64,000 nt of DNA from Herbaspirillum sp. RV1423. GTDB lineage: Bacteria; Pseudomonadota; Gammaproteobacteria; Burkholderiales; Burkholderiaceae_D. The position numbers and the translations under genes were made by a program. The notes below the pieces were generated by a model. It worked only from the letters and a program-made list of their open reading frames with translations, did not search any database and was not told the DNA's origin. Each line of letters begins with the position of its first letter. The first letter of the stretch is position 1. Shown piece after piece: positions 26,645 to 35,113 of the stretch. The stretch is from contig NZ_CBXX010000004.1 in assembly GCF_000577615.1 (NCBI RefSeq), forward strand, positions 310,001-374,000. The letters are read 5' to 3'.

Positions 26645-27673
26645 TCAGGAAACCTGCACCACCAGCTTGCCGAAGTTCTTTCCTTCCAGCATACCCATGA
26701 ATGCCTGCGGCGCGTTCTCCAGCCCCTGCACCACGTCTTCGCGGTACTTGATCTTGCCGGCGGCGACCCAGGCGCTCATGTCCTTGAAGAACGCGGCGAA
26801 ATAGCTGGTGCGCTGGTAGTAATCGAAAATGATGAAACCCTGCATGCGGATGCGTCTGGTCAGCAGGTTGCGCGGCAGCGCGGCGAGCATGGCCGGATTG
26901 GGCGCGACGCTGCTGTATTGCGCGATCAGGCCGCACAGCGGCACGCGCGCATGCACGTTCAGCAACGGCAGCACGGCTTCGAACACCTTGCCGCCGACGT
27001 TCTCGAAATACACGTCGATGCCCTTGGGGCAAGCATCCTTGAGACGCTGCGGCAGTTCGTCGCCGTGATGGTCGATGCAGGCATCGAAGCCGAGCTCTTC
27101 GACGGCATAGCGGCACTTCTCGGCGCCGCCGGCAATGCCGACCACGCGACAGCCCTTGAGCCTGGCGATCTGGCCGACCACCGAGCCGACCGCGCCGGTT
27201 GCCGCCGCGACGACGACAGTTTCGCCTTCCTGCGGCTGGCCGATATCGAGCAGGCCCGAATAGGCGGTAAAGCCGGGCATGCCGAACAGGCCGAGCGCAT
27301 ACGACGGATGCGGCATGCCCTTGTCCAGCCTGGTCGCGCCGGTGCCGTCCGACAAGGCGTAGTCCTGCCAGCCGGTATACGCCATCACCAGATCGCCTTC
27401 GCGATAATCGGGATGCTGCGAAGCGACCACGCGCGACACGGTGCCGCCGGTCATGACGGCGCCGATCTCAACACATGGCGCATACGACGGCGCGTCGCTC
27501 ATGCGGCCGCGCATATAGGGGTCGAGCGAAAGGTATTCGGCGCGCAGCAGGAATTGCCCGGCGGCCGGCGCCGGCACGGCGGTTTCCTCGAGTCGGAAAT
27601 TTTCCGCCGTGGGCGAAGCGCCCGGACGCGAGGCCAGCACGATGCGGCGATTGATAGTGGCGGACTGGGACAT
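26645..27673 (-). CDS. NADP-dependent oxidoreductase, CurA/leukotriene B4 dehydrogenase-like
   Basis: 342-residue zinc-free MDR-family alkenal/one oxidoreductase. N-terminal part contains YLSLDPYMRGRM, the cofactor fold has VVAAATGAVGSVVGQIARLKG and the region GIDVYFENVGGKVFEAVL is typical. Such enzymes reduce alpha,beta-unsaturated carbonyls (curcumin, alkenals, prostaglandin-like compounds). The ATG at 27673 was taken because MSQSATINRRIVLASRP matches the family; an upstream in-frame ATG overlaps tetR-side DNA without similarity. Lies between the TetR gene (68 bp) and the LLM oxidoreductase. Confidence 0.9.
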   Translation of the reverse strand: MSQSATINRRIVLASRPGASPTAENFRLEETAVPAPAAGQFLLRAEYLSLDPYMRGRMSDAPSYAPCVEIGAVMTGGTVSRVVASQHPDYREGDLVMAYTGWQDYALSDGTGATRLDKGMPHPSYALGLFGMPGFTAYSGLLDIGQPQEGETVVVAAATGAVGSVVGQIARLKGCRVVGIAGGAEKCRYAVEELGFDACIDHHGDELPQRLKDACPKGIDVYFENVGGKVFEAVLPLLNVHARVPLCGLIAQYSSVAPNPAMLAALPRNLLTRRIRMQGFIIFDYYQRTSYFAAFFKDMSAWVAAGKIKYREDVVQGLENAPQAFMGMLEGKNFGKLVVQVS

Positions 27674-27741
27674 GGCGGTTTCCTTTGAAGATGGAGCCGC
27701 CGACCATCCGGCAGGCAGCGATGGGATCCGGCGAGGCAAGC

Positions 27742-28332
27742 TCAGGGTGCGACCAGCACGCGGCGGGTGACTTCCATGGCGCTTTCAAGCGCATCGCGGT
27801 CGCGGCTCAGCTTGCTGAGAAGGCTTGCGCCCAGCCATAACTGATACAGCATTTGCGCGGTTTTGGACGGCTCCAGCACGGCATGCAGCGAGCCTTCGGC
27901 GATGCCTTCACGGATCGCTTCGGCAATACGTGCGATGAAGACCTTGGTGCCGTCATGCAAGGCCACGCGCATTTCCTCGGACAAGTCGGCGACTTCGGCG
28001 CTCAGCTTGACCACCAGGCATTTGTGCTCGACCATCTCGCAGCATTGCGTCTCCAGCCAGTAGCCCCAATAGGTCAACAGGCGTTCGCGCACATTGCCGC
28101 CGTCGGCGGTAAAAATCTTGTCGAGCACCTGCAGGTATTCGGCGACGTATTGCTCGATCAGCTCGCGGCCATAGCGCTCCTTGGAGCCGAAGTAATGATA
28201 GAACGAGCCCTTGGGGATTTCCGCTGCCGCCAGCAGCTCGCTCAAACCCACGCCGGTAAAGCCCTTTTGGGCAATAAGGCGGCGTCCGGCCTGCAGGATG
28301 GCGAGCTTGGTTTCGGTGTAGGTATCTCTCAT
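27742..28332 (-). CDS. TetR-family regulator (NemR/AcuR-like)
   Basis: 196 residues. Helix-turn-helix at about 25-50 (GLSELLAAAEIPKGSFYHYFGSKE). The C-terminal part has the pair QCCEMVEHKCLVVKLSAEVADLS (about 95-117) with three cysteines, which fits the redox- or electrophile-sensing NemR/AcuR group in which cysteines respond to reactive carbonyls, N-ethylmaleimide or hypochlorite. A TTAGAC-N5-GTCTAA palindrome lies just upstream. Divergent from the SDR-NemA pair and at the head of the CurA-LLM operon, so it probably controls both sides. Confidence 0.88.
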   Translation of the reverse strand: MRDTYTETKLAILQAGRRLIAQKGFTGVGLSELLAAAEIPKGSFYHYFGSKERYGRELIEQYVAEYLQVLDKIFTADGGNVRERLLTYWGYWLETQCCEMVEHKCLVVKLSAEVADLSEEMRVALHDGTKVFIARIAEAIREGIAEGSLHAVLEPSKTAQMLYQLWLGASLLSKLSRDRDALESAMEVTRRVLVAP

Positions 28333-28353
28333 GGAGGCGTATTCTACAGAAAA

Positions 28354-28370
28354 TTAGACCAGTCGTCTAA
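28354..28370. promoter_or_regulatory. Predicted operator of the NemR/AcuR-like regulator
   Basis: TTAGACCAGTCGTCTAA: 6-bp arms with a 5-bp centre, 21 bp upstream of the tetR start and about 160 bp upstream of the SDR start. Resembles TAGAC-type NemR boxes; placed to repress in both directions. Confidence 0.6.
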
Positions 28371-28532
28371 GACCTGCCAAAACAGGTATTCTTGGCATCT
28401 TCAAAAAAACCAAGAAGCTGATTCAAGCGCTGGCCCCATTCCCGGAAAACCTGCCGAAGCAGACAATGCAAACGTCTCATTGATTACCTCACGCATTACC
28501 TCATCCATCACGACAGAACAGAAAGACTGACC

Positions 28533-29240
28533 ATGTCCGACACATCCCTCTCCCTGAAACAACAACAAGTCGTCGTCATCGGCGGCACTTCCGGCATCGG
28601 CCTCGAAGTCGCCCAGGCGGCGGCGCGACGCGGCGCCATCGTCACCGTCATCGGTCGCTCGGCCAAGGCCGGCGACAATATCCGCGCCGTCGCCGCCGAC
28701 GTGACCGACAGCGCGGCCCTGGCAAAAGCCTTCGCCGCCATCGGCAAGATCGATCATCTGGTGCTCACCGCCGGCGCGCGCGTCGGCTCGCCCAGGCTGA
28801 CCGAACTCAAGCGCGAAGAACTGGAACTGGCCTTCAACGTCAAGCTGTTCGGCGCGCTGTTCGCGATCCAGGCCGCCCTGCCATATCTGTCGCCGACGGC
28901 GTCGGTGACGCTGACGTCCGGCCTGCTGTCGCGCAAGTTCGGTCCGGGCGGATTGCTCAAGAGCACGCTCAACGCCGCCGTCGAAGCCGCCGCCAAGAAC
29001 CTCGCCAAGGAACTCGCGCCACGCCGCGTGAACGTCGTCAGTCCGGGCGTGATCGATACCGAGTTGTGGGGCGAAACGGGCGCCGAATCGCGCGTCGCCG
29101 CGATGGCGCGCATCGGCCAGACCTTGCCGGTGGGCCGCGTCGGCACGCCGCAGGACGTGGCGCAAGTCTATCTGCTGGCAATCGAAAACGGATTCGTCAA
29201 CGGCGCCGTTCTCGATGTCGAAGGCGGAGGGCTGCTGTGA
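28533..29240 (+). CDS. SDR-family protein lacking the usual catalytic Tyr/Lys
   Basis: 235-residue Rossmann protein of the short-chain dehydrogenase family. The dinucleotide motif GGTSGIG is at residues 17-23 and the NAG-like region reads LTAGARVG. The active-site region reads [27 protein letters not shown], split here for clarity: where YxxxK is expected the aligned residues are Leu and Asn, so both catalytic residues seem replaced. The C-terminal SPGVIDTELWG and the final GAVLDVEGGG are normal. Its stop codon overlaps the NemA start (TGATG), so they form one unit. It may bind NAD(P) without classical dehydrogenase chemistry, or use other residues. Confidence 0.8.
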   Translation: MSDTSLSLKQQQVVVIGGTSGIGLEVAQAAARRGAIVTVIGRSAKAGDNIRAVAADVTDSAALAKAFAAIGKIDHLVLTAGARVGSPRLTELKREELELAFNVKLFGALFAIQAALPYLSPTASVTLTSGLLSRKFGPGGLLKSTLNAAVEAAAKNLAKELAPRRVNVVSPGVIDTELWGETGAESRVAAMARIGQTLPVGRVGTPQDVAQVYLLAIENGFVNGAVLDVEGGGLL

Positions 29241-30355
29241 TGAGCAATACCGCGCCGCTGAAAGATTCCACGCTGTTCTCGCCGCTGCGACTGGGACCGT
29301 CCGAGCTGCGCAATCGCATCGTGATGGCGCCGATGACGCGCTCCCGCAGCAGCCAGCCCGGCGACATTCCGAACCAGGCGATGGCCGAGTATTACGCCCA
29401 GCGCGCCGGTGCCGGCCTGATCGTGACCGAGGCGACGCAGATTTCGCGCCAGGGCCAGGGTTATTCGTTCACGCCGGGCATCTATACCGAAGCGCAGATC
29501 GCCGGCTGGAAGCTGGTGACCGACGCGGTGCATGCCGCCGACGGACGCATCTTCGTACAACTGTGGCACGTCGGCCGCGTATCGCACACGATGTTCCATG
29601 ACGGCGCGGCGCCGGTGGCGCCATCGGCGATCCAGCCGCACGACACGCAAGTGTGGGTCGTCGGCAAAGACGGCGTCGGCCGCATGGTCGATTGCCCGAT
29701 GCCGCGCGCGCTGGCAGTGGAAGAAATCAGCGAGATCGTCGAGGACTTCCGCCAGGCTGCCGCCAATGCGATTGAAGCAGGCTTCGACGGCATCGAACTG
29801 CACGGCGGCAACGGCTACCTGATCGATCAGTTCCTGCGCACGGTCTCCAACCACCGCACCGACCAGTACGGCGGCAGCGTCGACAACCGCGTACGCTTCC
29901 TGCGCGAAGTCGTGACGGCGGTGACCGCGGAGATCGGCGCCGATCGCGTCGGCGTGCGCCTGGCGCCTTACATCACGTTCAAGGATATGGCCGATCCCCA
30001 GATCGTCGACACCATCCTTTACGCCGCCGCAGAACTGGACAAGCTGAAAGTCGCCTACATCCATCTGGCGGAAGCCGACTGGGACGATGCGCCGACCATT
30101 CCCGAAGACTTCCGCCACAAGCTGCGTTCCGTCTATGCGGGCCGCATCATCGTGGCAGGACGCTACGACAAGGAGCGGGCAGGGAAAATACTTGCCGACG
30201 GACTGGCCGATCTGGTGGCCTTCGGCCGTCCCTTCGTCGCCAATCCGGATTTGCCGAAACGCTTGCGGGAAAATCTGGCGCTGGCCGCGCTCGACGGCGC
30301 TACCTTGTTCGGCGGCGACCGGCGCGGCTACACGGACTATCCCGCGACGTCTTAA
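29240..30355 (+). CDS. nemA: Old-yellow-enzyme type alkene reductase (NemA-like)
   Basis: 371-residue FMN-dependent TIM barrel that reduces activated C=C bonds or nitro compounds. Conserved segments: NRIVMAPMTRSRS (FMN phosphate side, about 24-36), QLWHVGRVSH (about 98-107), GFDGIELHGGNGYLIDQFL (about 177-195, with the substrate-binding His-x-x-Asn), NHRTDQYGGSVDNR and the C-terminal ADLVAFGRPFVANPDLP. ATG overlaps the SDR stop. Convergent with the LysR gene, overlapping it by 4 bp at the 3' ends. Fits an electrophile-detoxification cluster under the NemR/AcuR-like TetR. Confidence 0.92.
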   Translation: MSNTAPLKDSTLFSPLRLGPSELRNRIVMAPMTRSRSSQPGDIPNQAMAEYYAQRAGAGLIVTEATQISRQGQGYSFTPGIYTEAQIAGWKLVTDAVHAADGRIFVQLWHVGRVSHTMFHDGAAPVAPSAIQPHDTQVWVVGKDGVGRMVDCPMPRALAVEEISEIVEDFRQAAANAIEAGFDGIELHGGNGYLIDQFLRTVSNHRTDQYGGSVDNRVRFLREVVTAVTAEIGADRVGVRLAPYITFKDMADPQIVDTILYAAAELDKLKVAYIHLAEADWDDAPTIPEDFRHKLRSVYAGRIIVAGRYDKERAGKILADGLADLVAFGRPFVANPDLPKRLRENLALAALDGATLFGGDRRGYTDYPATS

Positions 30356-31275
30356 AACGCGATGCCCAGTTCGTCGAGTTCGACGGCCTGGGCGGCGAAA
30401 CGCTCCTGCAAAAAATCCAGCAGCAGCTTGACGCGCGGCGGCTGATGCTGGTTGCGGTGATACAGCGCATGCAACGGCACCGGCGCCGACAGCTTGTCGG
30501 GCAACACGATGCGCAGGCGCTGCGCGCGCACGTCGCCGACAATGTCGAGCGCCGACTTGTACGCATACCCGCGGCCTTGCACCGCCCACTTGCGCAGGAT
30601 CTCGCCGTCGTTGGTTTCGTGATAACGATCGAGCTGGATGGATTCGACGCGCTTGCCGGTCTGGAATTGCCAGACGTTCATCGGCCCGGCCGAGGTGGTC
30701 AGCACCAGCGCCGGGCGTTGCGCCAGTTGCTGCACATCCCGCAGCGGGCCGAAATGCTCGTCGCAGGCCGGCGCCACGCAGATCACGCGACGGTTGGGAG
30801 CCAGCTTGCGCGCCACCATGCTGCTGTCGGCCAGCTTGCCGTAGCGGATGGCGACGTCGACATCGTCGAGCACGAGGTTGGCGTGCGAATCGCTCAGCGA
30901 CAGCACAAAGCGCACATCGGGATACTGCTGCGAAAATTCCAGCAGGTAGTCTTGCAGGCGATTGCGGCCGACGTCGGACGGGGCCGAAATGCGCACCGTG
31001 CCTTGCACCAGTTGCTTGCCGGCTTGCAATTGATGTTCGGCTTCGGTGATGGCATCGATCGCCTGCTGGCAGTAATACCGGTACAGGCGCCCTTCCTCGG
31101 TCAGCCGCAATTGCCGCGTGGTGCGCTCGAACAGCTTGACGCCGAGCGACTGCTCCAACCTTTGCATGGCGGCGCTGGATGCCGCCGGCGACAGGCCGAC
31201 CTTGCGTCCGGCGGCGGAAAAGCTGCCGGCGGAGGCGGCGCTCAGGAATAGGCGCATGTCGCTCAGACGATCCAT
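30352..31275 (-). CDS. LysR-family transcriptional regulator
   Basis: 307 residues. N-terminal winged helix with FLSAASAGSFSAAGRKVGLSPAASSAAMQRLEQSLGVKLFERTTRQ split over residues 9-54, the usual LysR layout, and a LysR_substrate domain (about 92-295). Its stop overlaps the NemA stop in tail-to-tail fashion. The upstream 80 bp carry three copies of a 10-bp tandem repeat. Target genes unknown; the MFS gene that follows upstream runs in the same direction. Confidence 0.9.
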   Translation of the reverse strand: MDRLSDMRLFLSAASAGSFSAAGRKVGLSPAASSAAMQRLEQSLGVKLFERTTRQLRLTEEGRLYRYYCQQAIDAITEAEHQLQAGKQLVQGTVRISAPSDVGRNRLQDYLLEFSQQYPDVRFVLSLSDSHANLVLDDVDVAIRYGKLADSSMVARKLAPNRRVICVAPACDEHFGPLRDVQQLAQRPALVLTTSAGPMNVWQFQTGKRVESIQLDRYHETNDGEILRKWAVQGRGYAYKSALDIVGDVRAQRLRIVLPDKLSAPVPLHALYHRNQHQPPRVKLLLDFLQERFAAQAVELDELGIAF

Positions 31276-31313
31276 GGCGAAAGAGTAAGAAGTGGTTGAA
31301 GCCGGTGATTATT

Positions 31314-31343
31314 ACATCAACCCACATCAACCCGCATCAATCC
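31314..31343. repeat. Short 10-bp tandem repeat before the LysR gene
   Basis: ACATCAACCC, ACATCAACCC, GCATCAATCC in direct succession, 39-68 bp upstream of the LysR start and just after the MFS stop. Could be a polymorphic spot or a binding array. Confidence 0.5.
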
Positions 31344-31355
31344 GCATGATCGCCC

Positions 31356-32603
31356 TCAACGCTGCTGCTTCAGGAAAATCGGCCAGGCGATCAGCGCACC
31401 GACCGCGCCGGCCAGCCATACCGCCGGCCACGATTTCCAGTCGAGCAAAGCCGGCACCGCCTGCGCCGCCATGAAGAACACCAGGAACACGCAGGTGTTG
31501 CCCAATCCCAGCGCCGTGCCGACCTGATGCGCGCCGGCCAGTGTCGCCAGCTCGGTGTAGGCGACGCCATGCCATGCCGACGCGCAGACGCCGCCCGCCA
31601 CCAGCATCAGCACGACCGATCCCAATATCCACTGCGGCCATGCGGCCGGCGCCAGCGCCGTCAATACGCCGAGCGCAACGAACAACGCCGCGCTCAGCGC
31701 GCTGCACGTACGCAGATAATTGCGGCGATTGCCGTGACGGTCGGTCCAGCGGCCGCTCCATACGCGCATCACGGCTGCGCCGATCTGGATCGCCGCCATG
31801 GTGGCGCTGATCAGCGCCAATCCGGCATGGCCCACGTCATGCAAAAAAATCGTGGCGAAGGTCAGCACCGATACCTGCGGAAAACACAGGATGCCGATCG
31901 CCAGCGCGACGCGCCAGACCTTGAGGTCGCGCAAGGCGCCGCGGATTGGCGGCGCGGTTTTCGCCGACGATGCCGCCGGCGGTTCATGCAGCCACAGCCA
32001 GGCCATCGCTGCGCTGAGAATACAAAACAGCGCCAGCAAACCATACACGGCGGCAAAGCCGTGCGCCGCCGCCAACGACGGCAACACCAGCGCGCCGATG
32101 CCGCCGCCGACCGGCACGGCGGTCTGGCGGATGCTCATCGCCAGGCCCCGTTCGCCTTCGCGGAACCAGCCCATCACCGCGCGCCCGCTGGAACCGTTGA
32201 CGCTGCCGCCGAGCAGCCCGACTGTCAGCAGCCCCAGCGCCAGCAGCCACTTCGACGGAATACCGTCGGCGCCGGGCGCGGCGAACAAGGCCATTGCCGC
32301 CAACGCCAGCGCGGTCGAGATCAGGCCGCGCAGCAACACCCTGCGATCACCCCAGCGGTCGGTCAGCACGCCCCACGGCAATTCGCTGACAGCTACACCG
32401 AGCCCGAGTGAACCGAGCGCCAGGCCGAGTTGGGTATTGTCCAGCCGATAATCTGCGCGCATGAAGATGGCCGTGACCGGAATGCCGGCGAAAGCGGCAG
32501 AAAAGCTGACGTTGGCCAGCACGCCGATGCCGAGGATTTTCCAGCGATGGCTGTCCTTGCGCACGGCGTTGACGGCAGCCGTCGGTTGCGCTGCTGTGTT
32601 CAT
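31356..32603 (-). CDS. MFS transporter
   Basis: 415 residues with about 12 transmembrane helices. The MFS signature between helices 2 and 3 reads GVLTDRWGDRRVLL (about 83-96) and its repeat between 8 and 9 reads VWSGRWTDRHGNRRN (about 275-289). CynX/NarK-like or general drug/acid type; substrate not deducible. ATG at 32603 (MNTAAQPTAAVNAV) was chosen as the first codon before the conserved RWKILGIGVLANVSF; a longer frame upstream runs into the divergent promoter. Divergent from the GlxA-type regulator (117 bp gap), which may control it. Confidence 0.85.
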   Translation of the reverse strand: MNTAAQPTAAVNAVRKDSHRWKILGIGVLANVSFSAAFAGIPVTAIFMRADYRLDNTQLGLALGSLGLGVAVSELPWGVLTDRWGDRRVLLRGLISTALALAAMALFAAPGADGIPSKWLLALGLLTVGLLGGSVNGSSGRAVMGWFREGERGLAMSIRQTAVPVGGGIGALVLPSLAAAHGFAAVYGLLALFCILSAAMAWLWLHEPPAASSAKTAPPIRGALRDLKVWRVALAIGILCFPQVSVLTFATIFLHDVGHAGLALISATMAAIQIGAAVMRVWSGRWTDRHGNRRNYLRTCSALSAALFVALGVLTALAPAAWPQWILGSVVLMLVAGGVCASAWHGVAYTELATLAGAHQVGTALGLGNTCVFLVFFMAAQAVPALLDWKSWPAVWLAGAVGALIAWPIFLKQQR

Positions 32604-32720
32604 GATGGGGCTCCGAGGTGATTTGACAGGGAGAGTGTGCCGTGCCACCATCCGTCCAAAATGACATAAAAACCTCGTTTTTAGACAACCCGCATCCCGG
32701 ACCATTCAGGACATTACGCC

Positions 32721-33692
32721 ATGCGCAAGATCGGATTTTTGCTTTTCCTCGATTGCAGCCTGCTCGACTTCACCGGGCCGCTGACTGCCTTCGACGTCGC
32801 CAACCGGCTCAGTACGGAAAAGGGCAAGGCAAGGCCCTATCAATTGCGCGTGATGTCGGAGCAAGGCGGCATGCTGGAAAGCGCGTCCGGCACGGCCGTG
32901 ATCACCCACCCGCTTGAGCGCTCGGCATTCGACACGCTGATCGTCGCCGGCGGCGCCGGTCCGCGCGAAGGCTTACTGTCGGAGACATTGCTGGAATACA
33001 CCCGGCACGCCGCCACCAAGGCGCGCCGCGTGGCCAGCGTCTGCACCGGCGCGTTCGTGCTGGCGGCGGCGGGCCTGCTCGACGGCAAGCGTGCCACCAC
33101 ACACTGGCGCATGGCGGCGCGCCTGCAGCGCATGCACCCGGCGGTGCAGGTCGACAGCGACAAGATTTTCATCAAGGACGGCGACGTCTGGACCTCGGCC
33201 GGCATCTCGGCGGGCATCGACCTGGCGCTGGCGTTGATCGAAGAAGACCTGGGCGTGGAACTGGCGCGTGCGGTGGCGCGTGAGCTGGTGGTATATCACC
33301 GGCGTCCCGGTGGACAATCGCAATTCTCAAACCTGCTGGAAATGGACCCCTCGTCGGGGCGCATCCGCGAGACGCTGAGCTATGCGCGCAACCATCTGCA
33401 TGAAACGCTGACGGCGGACCGACTAGCGGAAATCGCCTGCCTGAGCCGTCGCCAGTTCGACCGCGCCTTCAGCGCCGAAACCGGCCAGACGCCGGCCAAG
33501 GCGATAGAGAAGCTGCGCGCCGAAGCCGCCCGTCCGCGCGTAGAAGCAGGAGAAGAATCGCTGGAAAACATCGCCCGCGCAGTCGGCTTCGACGACCCGG
33601 AACGCATGCGCCGCGCCTTCCTGCGCATATTCGGCTATCCGCCGCAAGCGATCAGGCGCGCACAGCGGCGGCAAGAAGCTCTGTATCTTTGA
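32721..33692 (+). CDS. GlxA-type regulator (DJ-1/PfpI domain plus AraC helix-turn-helix)
   Basis: 323 residues. Domain 1 (about 3-190) is a class-I glutamine amidotransferase-like DJ-1/PfpI fold with the elbow SVCTGAFVLAAAGLLDGK, where Cys108 or so occupies the nucleophile site; it is thought to bind a ligand rather than catalyse. Domain 2 (about 220-318) is an AraC-type pair of helix-turn-helix motifs (LAEIACLSRRQFDRAFSAETG; ENIARAVGFDDPERMRRAFLRIFG). Divergent from the MFS gene, so it is the likely regulator. Confidence 0.88.
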   Translation: MRKIGFLLFLDCSLLDFTGPLTAFDVANRLSTEKGKARPYQLRVMSEQGGMLESASGTAVITHPLERSAFDTLIVAGGAGPREGLLSETLLEYTRHAATKARRVASVCTGAFVLAAAGLLDGKRATTHWRMAARLQRMHPAVQVDSDKIFIKDGDVWTSAGISAGIDLALALIEEDLGVELARAVARELVVYHRRPGGQSQFSNLLEMDPSSGRIRETLSYARNHLHETLTADRLAEIACLSRRQFDRAFSAETGQTPAKAIEKLRAEAARPRVEAGEESLENIARAVGFDDPERMRRAFLRIFGYPPQAIRRAQRRQEALYL

Positions 33693-33779
33693 AGTTGAGG
33701 CGGGAGCAACGCCATCGAAGAAAGAAAAAACCAAGTTACCTAAAGAAAAAAGTCGGAACAAAACACAAACACAAAGCCA

Positions 33780-34913
33780 TCAAGCCCGCACCAACCTCAC
33801 CCGAGTAATCTCCGAAGGCGCCAACAACCGCTTAGGCGGCCCCCAATACCCCGTCCCCCGGCTGGTATACACCCACAAATTGCGCAGTTTGTTAAGCCCG
33901 GCAACGTAAGGCTGCTGCAACGGCACAAAAAAATTCCACGGAAAGAACTGCCCTCCGTGGGTATGTCCCGACAACTGCAGATCGAACCCTGCATCGGCCG
34001 CCGCAGCCGCCGAACGCGGCTGATGCGCCAGCAGTATCCTGGCGCCGCTGACCGGCGCGTTGCGGATCGCCGCATGCGGATCGCTGCGATGGCTTTCGTC
34101 GAAATGATGCGCGGTGAAATCGGTCACGCCGGCCAGCACCAGCGCCGCGCCGCCGTGGTCGAGCACGACATGCTCGTTCATCAGCACGGTCAGGCCGAGG
34201 CGCCGCACTTCGGCTATCCACGCGTGGGCATTGGAATAATACTCATGGTTGCCGGTAACGAAATAAGCCCCGTGACGCGACCGCAACTGCGCCAGCGGCG
34301 CGGTGTGTTCGGACAATTGCTGCACGCTGCCGTCGACCAGATCGCCGGTGATCGCCACCATGTCCGCCTCCAGCCCGTTGACCTTATCGACGACGGCACG
34401 CAGGTAACTGCGCTTGATAGTCGGGCCGATGTGGATGTCGCTGATCTGGATGATGGTGAAGCCGTGCAGCGCGTCCGGCAGATTGGCGATCGGCACGTCC
34501 ACATCGACCACCGCCGCCAGCCGGCGCGCATTGACATAACCAATCGCCGTCAACAGCAAAGCGCAGCCGATCACGGCCCAGGCGGTGCTTTCGACGATCT
34601 CCGGCATCGCTGCATGGAAGAGCGGCAACGCCAGCAAGGCGACCTCGCGCACGATAGTCAGCAGCAACAGCGATGAAAACAATCCCATTGTCAACATGCC
34701 GATCCACGACAGCCGGTCGGCCCAGCGCTGGTTGCGCATGGCGCGCGACAACAACGCAGCCGGAATCAGGAAATACGACAGCACCAGCAACACGCCGCCG
34801 ACAATCTGCCAGCCGGTATCGACGTCGAGCGCGGGCAGGATGCGCCAGCCTATCCACGCATGCAAGGCGCCCAGTATGGAGAGCACAAGAACGATGGTGA
34901 AGCGTGACGGCAT
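33780..34913 (-). CDS. Membrane-anchored metallophosphoesterase (YkuE/YaeI-like)
   Basis: 377 residues. Four to five N-terminal transmembrane helices (about 5-125) precede a calcineurin-like phosphoesterase domain (about 145-370). Metal-ligand motifs in order: ISDIHIGP (DxH), ITGDLVDG (GDxxD), TGNHEYY (GNHE), LLAHQP and SGHTHGGQ (GHxH). Acts at the inner membrane on a phosphodiester or phospholipid, perhaps a lipid A or teichoic-type precursor; substrate not known. Start MPSRFTIVLV at 34913; the frame upstream has no similarity. The last 30 codons and the 3' flank are A/C-rich on the plus strand. Confidence 0.85.
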   Translation of the reverse strand: MPSRFTIVLVLSILGALHAWIGWRILPALDVDTGWQIVGGVLLVLSYFLIPAALLSRAMRNQRWADRLSWIGMLTMGLFSSLLLLTIVREVALLALPLFHAAMPEIVESTAWAVIGCALLLTAIGYVNARRLAAVVDVDVPIANLPDALHGFTIIQISDIHIGPTIKRSYLRAVVDKVNGLEADMVAITGDLVDGSVQQLSEHTAPLAQLRSRHGAYFVTGNHEYYSNAHAWIAEVRRLGLTVLMNEHVVLDHGGAALVLAGVTDFTAHHFDESHRSDPHAAIRNAPVSGARILLAHQPRSAAAAADAGFDLQLSGHTHGGQFFPWNFFVPLQQPYVAGLNKLRNLWVYTSRGTGYWGPPKRLLAPSEITRVRLVRA

Positions 34914-35113
34914 GGGAACTCGCAAAGGAATGTGTTGGCGTGCATGTTGGTATGCATACGGCGTTTTCAATGGCTGTCTTGCATTGCTGACGCTAGCCTG
35001 AAGAATTGATGATCGGATTGCCATCTTTTCCCGACCCGCGCACCGATGCGGTGCAAGCTCGCAAAAAAATACTTGCAGGAGCACGCAATATCCGAGGCCG
35101 ACCTCGGTCGCGC

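Noticed and set aside
28388-28416. TTCTTGG / CCAAGAA inverted repeat before the SDR gene
   Set aside because: Only 7 bp with a 15-base A-rich loop; too weak to call an operator or terminator beside the clear TetR-type site.
29168-31330. 720-codon minus-strand frame across nemA and lysR
   Set aside because: It runs antisense to nemA and out of frame through lysR; no start or motif fits.
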